The position numbers and the translations under genes are program-made. Shown here one piece after another: positions 36,633-45,369 of a stretch of 61,302 nucleotides of DNA; position 1 is the first letter of the stretch, and every line of letters starts with the position of its first letter. Origin of the DNA: Pirellulales bacterium. GTDB lineage: Bacteria; Planctomycetota; Planctomycetia; Pirellulales; JACPPG01. The notes under the pieces are model-generated. The model was not told the origin of the DNA. It did not search any database and worked only from the letters and a program-made list of their open reading frames with translations. The stretch lies in contig DASZWQ010000143.1 in assembly GCA_035546535.1 (NCBI GenBank), positions 1-61,302 on the forward strand. Reading direction: 5' to 3'.

Positions 36633-38669
36633 ATGGACGGTTTTGTTCGGGGCCTATTCAGCGCCGACGGCTTCATGCCGCGATGGCATTGCGGGAATTG
36701 GAGCGATTTCCACGGTTGGTTGTACATCCTCTCCGACGTCGGTGTGTGGTCGGCGTACACCGCCATTCCCGCCGTGCTGATTTACTTTGTCTGGCGCAAA
36801 GCCCAGATCCCGTTTCGAGGCGTCTTCCTGCTGTTTGGGGCGTTCATCCTGGCGTGCGGGCTGACGCATTTGCTCGATGCCATCATGTTCTGGTGGCCCG
36901 CGTATCGGCTGCTTGGTCTGATCGAATTTCTGACGGCGCTCGTCTCCTGGGGAACGGTGTTTGCGCTCGTGCCGATCGTGCCGCGGGCTCTCTCGATGCG
37001 CAGTCCCGAGGAATTGCAACGCGAGATCGATGCGCGCATCGCGGCCGAACTGAAACTGCAACGCGCTAACCAGGAGCTTGAAGAACGCATTCGGCAGCGC
37101 ACGGCCGAACTCGTCGCGACCAATGCCACGCTCAACGAGCAACGCGAATTGTTCCGCACCACGCTGGCCAGCATCGGGGATGCAGTGATCGCTACCGACA
37201 CGACGGGGCGGGTGACGTTCTTCAATGCCGTGGCCGAAGCCTTGACCGGCTGGAGTTGGGCCGAAGCGAAAGGAAAGCCGCTCCCGGAAGTGTTTCGCAT
37301 CCTCGATGAATCAACGCGCCGTCCGGCCGAAAATCCCGCGCTGCGGGCCCTGCGCGATGGCAAAGTCGTGGGCCTGGCCAATCATTCGGTGCTCGTGCAA
37401 AAGTCGGGGCGCGAGTTGCCCATCGACGACAGTGCCGCCCCCATTCGCGATGATCAGCAACGTCTGGTGGGCGTCGTGCTCGTCTTTCGCGATGTGACCG
37501 AACGACGCCGGGCCGAGTTGGCGCTGCGGGCGAATGAAGAGCAATTGCGGGCCGCCGATCGCAGCAAGGACGAGTTCCTGGCGATGCTGGCTCATGAGTT
37601 GCGCAACCCGTTGGCCGTAATACGCAACTCTCTCGAATTGCTCAAAATCGGCGGTGAGGTCCAGACTGTCCAGTGGTGCCAGGACGTTATGCACAACCAG
37701 ATCGAGCACATTGTGCGGCTGGTCGACGATTTGCTCGACCTGTCGCGCATCATGCAAGGGAAGATTCAACTGCGCAAGGAACCCGTCGATCTCGTTCAGT
37801 TGACGACAAATGTGCTCGCCGAGACGCGTCGCGATTGCGAAGCACGCGAGCAGCAGCTTTCGTCATCGTTACCGGCGAAGCCCGTGTGGGTTGAAGGCGA
37901 CCCGGTGCGGCTGTCGCAGATACTGGCAAACCTGCTGAGCAATGCCGGCAAATACACGGACGCGGGAGGGAGCATTTCGGTCCATTTGGAGAGTCACGAA
38001 AACAACGCGATCCTCAAGGTCGCGGATTCGGGCGTGGGAATCCCGGCCAATATGCTGACGCAGATTTTCGTCCCCTTCACCCAGGTCAGCCACACACTGG
38101 ATCGGGCGCGCGGCGGATTGGGGATCGGCTTGGCGCTGGTGCGCAAGCTCGTCAGCCTGCATGGTGGCGAAGTCATCGCGCGGAGCGAAGGCCTTGGCAA
38201 AGGAAGCCAGTTCGAAGTGCGGTTGCCGATCCGCCACGGCGCACCGCCGGAGGTCAAGCCGGCTTGGAAGCCTTCGGCAGTTTCCGTCAAGCGCGTGCTG
38301 GTCGTCGATGACAATCACGACGCTGCGCATTCGCTCAGCCTGCTGCTGCGACGGATTTGGAAGCATGAGGTCAGGACGGCTTACGACGGCTCGAAGGCGA
38401 TCGAGCAAGCCCGCGACTTTCAACCCGACGTCATTCTGCTCGATATCGGCTTGCCCGGCATGGACGGTTATCAAACGGCAGTACAATTGCGCGCGCTGCC
38501 TGGGGGAGAGAGCCTACTACTGGTGGCCCTCACCGGGTACGGTCAGGACAGCGACCGGCGCAAATCGCAGGAAGCGGGGTTTGACGTACACCTGGTCAAG
38601 CCGGCATCGATCGAGTCGCTGCAGGAGATCTTCTCGCGATTTGCGAGCGACGACGTTCGGCCATCATAA
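36633..38669 (+). CDS. Hybrid histidine kinase with ethylene-receptor-like sensor domain
   Basis: The 678-residue membrane protein has, in order: three transmembrane helices (about residues 28-118) of ethylene-receptor type, a coiled coil (125-170), a PAS domain (172-295), HisKA with His321 in AHELRNP, an HATPase_c domain (N433/N437, DSGVGIP at 465, GGLGIGL at 494) and a receiver with Asp604 (LLDIGLPGMDG). In the sensor, SDVGVWSAY and FILACGLTH supply Asp35, Tyr42, Ile72, Cys75 and His79, matching Asp25, Tyr32, Ile62, Cys65 and His69 of Arabidopsis ETR1 at a constant offset of ten. Copper and ethylene binding are therefore plausible. The intramolecular phosphorelay to the receiver has no visible output gene. 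Confidence 0.92.
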   Translation: MDGFVRGLFSADGFMPRWHCGNWSDFHGWLYILSDVGVWSAYTAIPAVLIYFVWRKAQIPFRGVFLLFGAFILACGLTHLLDAIMFWWPAYRLLGLIEFLTALVSWGTVFALVPIVPRALSMRSPEELQREIDARIAAELKLQRANQELEERIRQRTAELVATNATLNEQRELFRTTLASIGDAVIATDTTGRVTFFNAVAEALTGWSWAEAKGKPLPEVFRILDESTRRPAENPALRALRDGKVVGLANHSVLVQKSGRELPIDDSAAPIRDDQQRLVGVVLVFRDVTERRRAELALRANEEQLRAADRSKDEFLAMLAHELRNPLAVIRNSLELLKIGGEVQTVQWCQDVMHNQIEHIVRLVDDLLDLSRIMQGKIQLRKEPVDLVQLTTNVLAETRRDCEAREQQLSSSLPAKPVWVEGDPVRLSQILANLLSNAGKYTDAGGSISVHLESHENNAILKVADSGVGIPANMLTQIFVPFTQVSHTLDRARGGLGIGLALVRKLVSLHGGEVIARSEGLGKGSQFEVRLPIRHGAPPEVKPAWKPSAVSVKRVLVVDDNHDAAHSLSLLLRRIWKHEVRTAYDGSKAIEQARDFQPDVILLDIGLPGMDGYQTAVQLRALPGGESLLLVALTGYGQDSDRRKSQEAGFDVHLVKPASIESLQEIFSRFASDDVRPS

Positions 38670-38710
38670 GGGGGCCGAACGTCAACTCGTGTGGCCAAAC
38701 GCCGGCGCCG

Positions 38711-40168
38711 CTACTCTTTGTCTTCGCTCGGCGCCGGTGCCGGCGGGCGCCACGGGCGGCGCTTGGCGAAGTTGGCCGCATCTTTCGAAGTGGCGGTGCG
38801 CTTGGCGGCGTCCTTGGGCTCGGGCGGAATGCGCTCGCGCGTGCCGTTGCGGCCGAACTTCACGACCTGGCGCGGATCCTTCCAGCCCGATTGCTCGATG
38901 AACTTGGTGATCGGCATCCGCTCGGTGCCGGCCAACTCGGCCTTGCTGATCATGTCCGCGGCGCCCGCGGCGGCGCCCCGATCCTTGGGGATTTTTCCTT
39001 CGAGCAAGTAGCGGGTGTTGATGTCGATGTTGCCGCTGATCTTGCCAAGGGCATCCATTTCCGAATCGATGACGCCCCCTACCGACGTAATCAAGTCGCG
39101 AATCACGTCCCGATCGTCCTCGCCGTCGCCGTCGAGATCGATGTTGCCGAAGATGGCAAAGTGCGTCCGCTGGCCCGGGTGCCACAGGGGCGTGTAAACC
39201 TTGTCACCGTTGGCGATCGGGTTCGCCAGGTCCTCTTCCAGCACTCGGCACATCGACATGTGATCGCCCATGATCTGCGTGACCTCGATGCGGGCTTTCA
39301 GGCCATCGCCAAGCGCCGTGTTGGCTTCTCGATCGTGCACGCTGAAGGTGACCAGCGGAATCAACTGGTCCGCGGCGCCGATGTTCAGATACACCGTCCC
39401 CTTCTTATGCGATTGGACGTTGACGACCTCGCCCTGAGCCACCTCGAAGTTCGAGTTCGTCAGCTTTTTGAGCTTTTCGTTCTTTAACGTGACGTTGGTG
39501 GCCAAGGTTTTGATTTCAGTCTTCAACGCTTGCTCTTGCTTGGCGGCGTTGTCCGCGATCTGACCCTTTTCGGCGTCCTTCTTGGCGAGCTGATTGTTCA
39601 GATCTTCGCTGGTGGCATTGATCCGCTGCCGGTCGTCTTCGAATTTGCCGCGCTCGGCCACGGTCTCCTTAGCCTGCTCGTCGGCCCGGCTGCTGAACTC
39701 CTTGATCTGCGTGTCGCGCTCCTCTTCGCGGCGCTTGAACTGGTCCTGCAACTGCTTGAACTGGTTTTGCAGTTCCGTACTGGCGGTGAACAGCTCTTGA
39801 TTCGTCTGCCACAGCGATTCCAGCGCGTCACGATAATGCTGCTTCTCGGGCGGCAAGGTGGCCGCGAACTGGCCCATGTCGGTCTCGAACGTCTTCTTCA
39901 CCGTCAGCGCCGCCTTCTCGTCCGCCTCGGTGGCGCCGACGATCGTCTTCGGATCGACGCCCAGCATCTCCTTCAAGAGCGTGATCTCTTTCTGCATGTC
40001 CTGGGCGCGGGCCGTGTCGTCGCGGGCCGTGTCCTTCAGCTTCGTGGCCTCGGCGCGGGCTTCCTGGAAGCTGCGCACGTACATGAACGTGACGACCGCC
40101 AGAACGATCGTCAGCATCACGAACACGATCAACGCGATTTGCAGACCCTGATTTTCGGCACGTGCCAT
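38711..40168 (-). CDS. Coiled-coil, membrane-anchored protein of unknown function
   Basis: The 485-residue protein has one N-terminal transmembrane helix (IALIVFVMLTIVLAVVTFMYV) and a long coiled coil (about residues 35-265), then a small beta-rich domain (about 265-385) containing VVNVQSHKKGTVYLNIG. The tail is Pro/Lys-rich. The family is common in planctomycetes but uncharacterised. The ATG has GGAGG nine bases upstream. It converges on the histidine kinase with 41 bp between stops. Confidence 0.78.
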   Translation of the reverse strand: MARAENQGLQIALIVFVMLTIVLAVVTFMYVRSFQEARAEATKLKDTARDDTARAQDMQKEITLLKEMLGVDPKTIVGATEADEKAALTVKKTFETDMGQFAATLPPEKQHYRDALESLWQTNQELFTASTELQNQFKQLQDQFKRREEERDTQIKEFSSRADEQAKETVAERGKFEDDRQRINATSEDLNNQLAKKDAEKGQIADNAAKQEQALKTEIKTLATNVTLKNEKLKKLTNSNFEVAQGEVVNVQSHKKGTVYLNIGAADQLIPLVTFSVHDREANTALGDGLKARIEVTQIMGDHMSMCRVLEEDLANPIANGDKVYTPLWHPGQRTHFAIFGNIDLDGDGEDDRDVIRDLITSVGGVIDSEMDALGKISGNIDINTRYLLEGKIPKDRGAAAGAADMISKAELAGTERMPITKFIEQSGWKDPRQVVKFGRNGTRERIPPEPKDAAKRTATSKDAANFAKRRPWRPPAPAPSEDKE

Positions 40169-40639
40169 AGCGGCATCCTCCGCGGCACGACCAGCGCGCC
40201 GCCTACATCGTGAAAATTATCGCGCTTGTGATTCTGTTCCGTAACGAGCACCCTGCGACGTCGCGCGCGCCCCAATCGCCAGGGGTCCAGCGGCGACCGG
40301 TGCCGACACGCCGAAAAGCTGCTCTTCGATAGGCCAGGTCCGTGCGGTAACTCCTAGCCAGCACAGGCCTTTACCGAGTGTAAGCAGCGGTACAGTACCT
40401 GTCAAAAAAACCAGGAATTCCGAGCGGATCGACGGGTGGCCGCCCGTCAAAAAGACCGGGAAATCCGCATCTCGATCCCAGCCGTACTGCCCAAGGGGCT
40501 TGAATCGCCGGCAGACGTTTCCCAGGACTGTCGCTTCCGATAAAGGCGCCAGCGACTGGCGGGCCGGGCTCGACACGCTTAGGTTGGCGTAGACGGGCCA
40601 CCTACGGAACAGGACCCTCGCGAGGCCTGGCTCAGGACC
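40169..40639. other. 471-bp divergent spacer with an imperfect direct repeat
   Basis: GTCAAAAAAACCAGGAATTCC (in two parts: GTCAAAAAAACC and AGGAATTCC, from 40401) recurs 45 bp later from 40446 as GTCAAAAAGACC and GGGAAATCC, 19 of the first 22 positions matching. An inverted repeat GACGGG-TGGCCG-CCCGTC lies between them. Open frames on the minus strand (40217-40601) only reflect this repetition and lack ribosome sites. Confidence 0.45.
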
Positions 40640-42529
40640 ATGCGTACGGCATTCAAAATCATCCTCGCCGTGCTCGCCATCTTATGCGCGGCGCCCACAC
40701 CGGCGTACGCCGACGACGATCCGGCCGAATTGTTCGAGTCGATCGACCGATCGTTGCAGAGAGCCAACCAGCTCTTGCGCAGCAAGAAGAATGACGAGGC
40801 CCAGGCAGCGCTCGACGATGCGACCGAAAGCCTGGCCTCGCTTCGCAAAATAGCGCTTCCCGACGACCTGCGCGCAGAAGTCGAAGGCCTGCAAAAGCGG
40901 CTGACCACCGCCGAACGGACCCTGGCCAAACGGAAGGGCACGGGCAGCAAGGCGGCCGCGACCGCACGCTCCAAGACAAAAGAAGCGTCGCCGGCCCGCA
41001 CCGCCGCGAAAAACGGCGCAACAAATCGAACGAGCGCGCCCAACCAGGACAAACCGCCCGCGCCCAAGTTCTCGACCGATGTCGCGCCCATCCTGATTGC
41101 CCGATGCGGCAATTGCCACATCAATGCGGCATCCGGCGGGCTGAGCATGGCGAACTTCGCCGCGCTGGCCCGGGGATCGCGCGACGGACCGATTATCACG
41201 CCAGGGGCAAGCGATGCCAGCCGGCTCGTGGAAGTCATTTTCACGGGCAAAATGCCGCGCGGCGGAGGACAGGTCAGCCCGGAAGAGCTGGCCATGATTT
41301 CCCTGTGGATCAACGCCGGCGCGCGCTTCGACGGCACCGATCCGACGGCCCCCCTGGGTCAACAGCCTGCAATGGCGCCGGCGAACGATCCCAGCGCGGC
41401 CAAGACAGAGGACGTTCTATTCGTTCGTGATCTGGCCCCGGCGATCGTGGCCAGTTGCCTCGATTGCCATAAAAATGATCAGCCTGCCGGTGAGCTTCGC
41501 CTGACCTCGTTCGCTTCGCTCATCGAGGGCGGGGCGTCGGGCAAGGTTGTCGAGCCCGGCCGGCCGCGCGACAGCTTGCTCGTCAAGCGACTGCGCGGCC
41601 TCGACGGTACACGCATGCCGAAAGACAAAGCGTCGCTTTCCTCGGATGTGATCGCGCGCTTCGAAGCCTGGATCAAGCAGGGCGCCCCAACGGGCGGGAT
41701 CGACACGGCCATGCCGCTTTCACTCGCGATCGAGCGGTACGAAGCTGCGCAGCTGACGCACGAGGAGCTCACGGCGAAGCGGCGCGCCTCGGCCGAAAAA
41801 ATGTGGACCCGAGCATTCCCCGACGCGCCGGCCAAGGTGCAGCAAACCGCGAACTTCCTTGTCTTCGGAAACGTTTCGGCGGATCGACGGACACAAGTGG
41901 CAAAGCTGGCCGAAACCGAGCTCACAAAGATCGGCAAACTGCTCAAGCTTGCGAGTGACGCGCCGCTCGTCAAAGGAGCCCTGGTTCTCTTTGCATTCGG
42001 TAGCGCGCAGGACTACGACGACTTCGTGCGCGCGGTCGAAGAGCGCGAGCCGTCCGAAGGCGTCAATGGCCATGCCCGGGCGCAAGGCGCGGACTTGTAC
42101 GCGTGCCTCGTCGTGAAGGGTGAGAGCGGCGAAACCCTGCCGGCCTTGGTCGCCGAGCAAGTCGCCGACGGGTTTCTGTTGACCTTGAGCAACGTCCCGC
42201 CGTGGTTCGCGGCAGGTGCCGCGCGGACGATTGCGACCCGTGTCGAGCCCAAGAGTCCGCTCGTTAAAAAGTGGAACACCGAGATTCAGGCTCTCTCGCC
42301 GGTGGCCAACGCCGAACAGTTGCTCTCCGACTCCACGTTGGATCGCGAATCGATCGCGCACCGCTATGCGCTGGTGCAAAGCCTGACGCGCAAGTTGCCG
42401 CAATTCCAGGCTCTCGTCGCGGCGTTTGCCCAGGATCAGGATTTCGACGCCGCGCTGACCGAGGCTTATCGCCACGACGGGCGCGAGCTGGCCGAGCTGT
42501 GGTCGCGGCGCAAGCCGGCGGCTAAATAA
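40640..42529 (+). CDS. Exported planctomycete-type cytochrome c domain protein
   Basis: The 629-residue protein has a signal peptide (IILAVLAILCAAPTPAYA), a coiled-coil/linker region (30-140), and two planctomycete cytochrome c modules with haem motifs C156-GN-C159-H160 and C273-LD-C276-H277. Each is followed by the MPxxxxxLS...I..W...GA pattern (for example MISLWINAGARFDG). The C-terminal part (about 365-610) resembles the DUF1570-like peptidase-fold region without an obvious HExxH. Haem attachment is inferred from CxxCH only. It is divergent from the coiled-coil gene. Confidence 0.85.
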   Translation: MRTAFKIILAVLAILCAAPTPAYADDDPAELFESIDRSLQRANQLLRSKKNDEAQAALDDATESLASLRKIALPDDLRAEVEGLQKRLTTAERTLAKRKGTGSKAAATARSKTKEASPARTAAKNGATNRTSAPNQDKPPAPKFSTDVAPILIARCGNCHINAASGGLSMANFAALARGSRDGPIITPGASDASRLVEVIFTGKMPRGGGQVSPEELAMISLWINAGARFDGTDPTAPLGQQPAMAPANDPSAAKTEDVLFVRDLAPAIVASCLDCHKNDQPAGELRLTSFASLIEGGASGKVVEPGRPRDSLLVKRLRGLDGTRMPKDKASLSSDVIARFEAWIKQGAPTGGIDTAMPLSLAIERYEAAQLTHEELTAKRRASAEKMWTRAFPDAPAKVQQTANFLVFGNVSADRRTQVAKLAETELTKIGKLLKLASDAPLVKGALVLFAFGSAQDYDDFVRAVEEREPSEGVNGHARAQGADLYACLVVKGESGETLPALVAEQVADGFLLTLSNVPPWFAAGAARTIATRVEPKSPLVKKWNTEIQALSPVANAEQLLSDSTLDRESIAHRYALVQSLTRKLPQFQALVAAFAQDQDFDAALTEAYRHDGRELAELWSRRKPAAK

Positions 42530-42590
42530 TCGCGCTGCGTCGAACGAAGTTTGCCGGCGAGGCGCGCGGACAATCGACGCGCAGCGCCGC

Positions 42591-43709
42591 TTATGGCTCG
42601 CCAGGAAGGGCCCGGGCTCTCGACTTCGGCGCCGCTCGGCGCAGTGCCTCTTCCGTTTCGAGAATATCGTCGCGCCGCTTTTCGGCTTTGTCCTGGAGCG
42701 CTTCCAACTCGCGTTCCAGCTCGACCACACGCTCCTGAAGCCGGCGGATCGTCTTCCGGGCGTCGTCGATTTCGCTATTGATCGTGGCCATGGGACGGTT
42801 ACCGCTTCGCCCTGGCCCCGTCGCGGGTGCAGGATCGTCGCGCGCCGGCGACCCGTCGGGGTATTTGGTTACGCGTGGCGGACTGGCGGCAGATGCTTCG
42901 GGTGTCACGCTCCGCGTGACTTGCCGACCATCTTCATTCATGGCGAACGCCACAGGCTGTCCGACACGCGCCCGCCCGAGAGCCGCGGCGGCCTCGTCGG
43001 GCGAGGCGATCCGCTGCCCGTCGATGGCCAATACCACGGCACCCACCGAAACGCCTGCCTTGGCCGCCGCGGAATTCTTCGTCACACGAGTAACCAATAC
43101 GCCGACGTCGGCGGGTAAGTTTCGCGCGCGCCGCGCCGCATCATCGATCATTTCCACGCGAATTCCCAGCGGCGCCGGACGGTCCGCCGACCGAATCGCG
43201 CCGGTCGACACGGGCGAAGCACCGATCGTTTCGCCGCGCGGCGGTGATGGCCCTAAACGTATTTGCGGGACCGTTGCCGCCGTCGGCGCTTTGGTTCCGA
43301 GCACGACTTCGATCGATTGCCGCTGGCCGCCGCGCTCGACGTCGAAGACCACGTGCGTGCCGACCGACATCTGGCGCAGAAGCGCGGCGAAATCGTCCAT
43401 CGTCGCTACGTTCTTGCCGTGTACGGCCGCGATCTGGTCTCCCACTTGCAGTCCGGCAGCCTCGGCCGGCCCGCCCTCGACAACTTCCACGATCCGAACG
43501 CCCTGGCCGGCGCCACGATCATCGGCTTTGATCCCCAGGTATCCCGATTTTTGTGCTGGCGTGCCGGCCGACGGCGCGCCAAGCAGTTCCGGCCCGTTCG
43601 TCTCGGGCTCGTGCAACTGCGACTCGGCACGCTGTAGTGCTTGGGCCAGCGCGGCCCGCGGCAGCAATAGCGCCGTGATCGCAACGAGCAGCAGGGTCGT
43701 ATGTCTCAT
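42591..43709 (-). CDS. Exported double-PDZ protein with C-terminal coiled coil
   Basis: The 372-residue protein has a signal peptide ending PRAALAQA, PDZ1 at about 55-140 (YLGIKADDRGAGQGVRIVEV, GDQIAAVHG), PDZ2 at about 170-260 (LGIRVEMIDD, GAVVLAIDGQ) and a coiled coil at about 305-360. No protease domain is present, so it is not DegP/HtrA; it probably works as an envelope scaffold or adaptor. The ATG has GAGGT eight bases upstream. It is convergent with the cytochrome gene. Confidence 0.82.
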   Translation of the reverse strand: MRHTTLLLVAITALLLPRAALAQALQRAESQLHEPETNGPELLGAPSAGTPAQKSGYLGIKADDRGAGQGVRIVEVVEGGPAEAAGLQVGDQIAAVHGKNVATMDDFAALLRQMSVGTHVVFDVERGGQRQSIEVVLGTKAPTAATVPQIRLGPSPPRGETIGASPVSTGAIRSADRPAPLGIRVEMIDDAARRARNLPADVGVLVTRVTKNSAAAKAGVSVGAVVLAIDGQRIASPDEAAAALGRARVGQPVAFAMNEDGRQVTRSVTPEASAASPPRVTKYPDGSPARDDPAPATGPGRSGNRPMATINSEIDDARKTIRRLQERVVELERELEALQDKAEKRRDDILETEEALRRAAPKSRARALPGEP

Positions 43710-43898
43710 GGCAAAGACCTCGGCGGGCGGAGAAGCGGTCGACGCGTGCCTCTGCGAGTCTACTTCACGGGATGGGCCTGCAACTTGGATTATAGCGCCG
43801 TTTGCGCCCCACGGCCCGACAATAACGAAAATGGAGCCCGGCCGGTCGGTCCAGGGCTCCTATAATGGGTTGCACGGCAGGCGTAACGTTGAGGCACT

Positions 43899-44831
43899 AT
43901 GAAACCAGCTGCGAACGAATTCGAAATGCTGCCTGCCCCCGCGTCGCTGCGTCGCGAAGCGCTCGCGATGGTGCTGCGGGAGGTGCCGGCCGTCCGCCGG
44001 GAAGCGCACATCGCCGGGCTGTTGGCGGCGGAGCGGGCGGGCCGTGCGGACCTCGGCGGCCTATTCGTCGCGCGGCGAGCCGGTGAGTTGATTGGCGCGG
44101 TTTGGGCCCAAGTGCTGCCCGGACGAGTGGCCAGTGTCTGGCCGGCGGTGGTCCAGGAGGGCGTGCCCGACGCGATTTCCGACGGGCTCTTGGCGGCGCT
44201 GGTCCAGTGGCTCGGCGGGCAGGAGGTGCGCGTGGCGCAGACTCTCTTGGCGGTCGATGCGTCGCAGCAGCGGGCGCAACTTGCGGCACGCGGCTTTCTG
44301 CACCTGGCCGATCTCTTATATATGGTATCCCTGGCCGCGGATTTTCCCGCGCGCGAGCCGGAAACGCGCTTGCAATTCGACGCCGCGATGCCGGCCGAGA
44401 CCGCGCGGCTTGCCGGGATTCTCGAGCGCACCTACGAACAGACGCTCGACTGTCCGCAACTCAACGACGTGCGCGACGTGAACGACGTATTGGCCGGATA
44501 TCGGACGTGCGGGACTTTCGATCCCCAGCGGTGGCTGATCGCGCGCACGGGGGCGAGCGACGTGGGCTGTCTATTGCTCACGGATCATGCGGCACTCGAT
44601 CAATGGGAAATCGTCTACGCGGGGCTCGTGCCCGAGGCGCGCGGTCAGGGTTATGGGCTGATGATGGCGCGTCACGCGCAGCGGCTGTCGCGCGTCGCGG
44701 GTCGCGCGCGGCTGGTGCTGGCCGTAGATGCGGCCAACGCGCCGGCTGTCAAGATGTACGAGCGCGCAGGTTTTGTCGTGTGGGATCGTCGCCGCGCGCT
44801 TGTGCGGATTTTTCCAGACGGGGGGTCATGA
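43899..44831 (+). CDS. GNAT family N-acetyltransferase
   Basis: The 310-residue protein has a clear C-terminal GNAT domain (about residues 165-305): IVYAGLVPEARGQGYGLMMARHA supplies the acetyl-CoA pyrophosphate loop RGQGYG, and ANAPAVKMYERAGFVVW is the family C-terminal signature. The N-terminal half looks like a second, decayed GNAT repeat. Substrate unknown. A TATAAT at 43861-43866 lies 33 bp before the ATG but without a good -35. The next gene is dnaA, 538 bp downstream, separated by a possible origin. Confidence 0.85.
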   Translation: MKPAANEFEMLPAPASLRREALAMVLREVPAVRREAHIAGLLAAERAGRADLGGLFVARRAGELIGAVWAQVLPGRVASVWPAVVQEGVPDAISDGLLAALVQWLGGQEVRVAQTLLAVDASQQRAQLAARGFLHLADLLYMVSLAADFPAREPETRLQFDAAMPAETARLAGILERTYEQTLDCPQLNDVRDVNDVLAGYRTCGTFDPQRWLIARTGASDVGCLLLTDHAALDQWEIVYAGLVPEARGQGYGLMMARHAQRLSRVAGRARLVLAVDAANAPAVKMYERAGFVVWDRRRALVRIFPDGGS

Positions 44832-45369
44832 GCGCGCGACACGTGCGTGGGACAACTCTCCGACCAATTGTCAATGATCAATTTTCGCGTCGCCGCGCGC
44901 GGAATCGTTTCTGCTGTACTGAACACCACTTGCGACGGCGAAAATTTTCGCGCGCCGCGCGCCGCGCTGTCGTTCGACAGTTTTTCCACGTCTCCGAATC
45001 GGGCGCGGAAAATTTTTTTCGTCGCGTGTATGAGCCCTCGATGTGGATTTTTTCCGAGAGTTGTCTGGCTCCTCGCCGCAACGCCGCGCGTGACTTCGCA
45101 AAAGCGCTTTGACAGCGGTGCCAGCACACATAGAATCGCACTCTCTCGGGTGACAAGTTCGAATGACAAGCGCGGGTGTTGCTCTTAGCTTTGGCAGCTC
45201 GGTAATGACGCGCGGCGGACCACGCCTGGTCCGATCAATCGTCGATCGCGACTGCCTACGTGGGGACAACTCTTAATCTTCTCCCTCCCGGCCCCTGGCC
45301 GGGCGCAAATCAACGTCATGAAGGCGGGGTTTGCCTGGGGTAGTGCCGCGCGCACGGGGAACGCAGGAA
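44832..45369. other. dnaA upstream region, weak candidate for replication origin
   Basis: The 538-bp spacer contains DnaA-box-like motifs: TTTTTCCACG (44981), TGTGGATTTT (about 45042), and a direct repeat of GTGGGACAACTC (44847) and GTGGGGACAACTC (45260). AT-rich blocks AAAATTTTCGCG and GAAAATTTTTTT occur at 44940-45020. None of the boxes is a perfect TTATCCACA. dnaN, gyrB and recF are absent, as is usual for planctomycetes, so the origin may be elsewhere. Confidence 0.3.
45109..45136 (+). promoter_or_regulatory. Strong sigma-70-like promoter for dnaA
   Basis: TTGACA (perfect), 16-bp spacer, TAGAAT. Expected start near 45143, giving a leader of about 225 nt that includes the GTGGGGACAACTC motif, so DnaA autoregulation is possible. 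Confidence 0.65.

Noticed and set aside
40217..40576. 119-codon minus-strand open frame
   Set aside because: Its apparent internal repeats merely translate the direct DNA repeat at 40401-40478; no start signal.
44941..45330. Small genes in the dnaA upstream region
   Set aside because: Frames on both strands are short, Arg-rich and lack ribosome sites; the segment contains a promoter and DnaA-box-like motifs instead.
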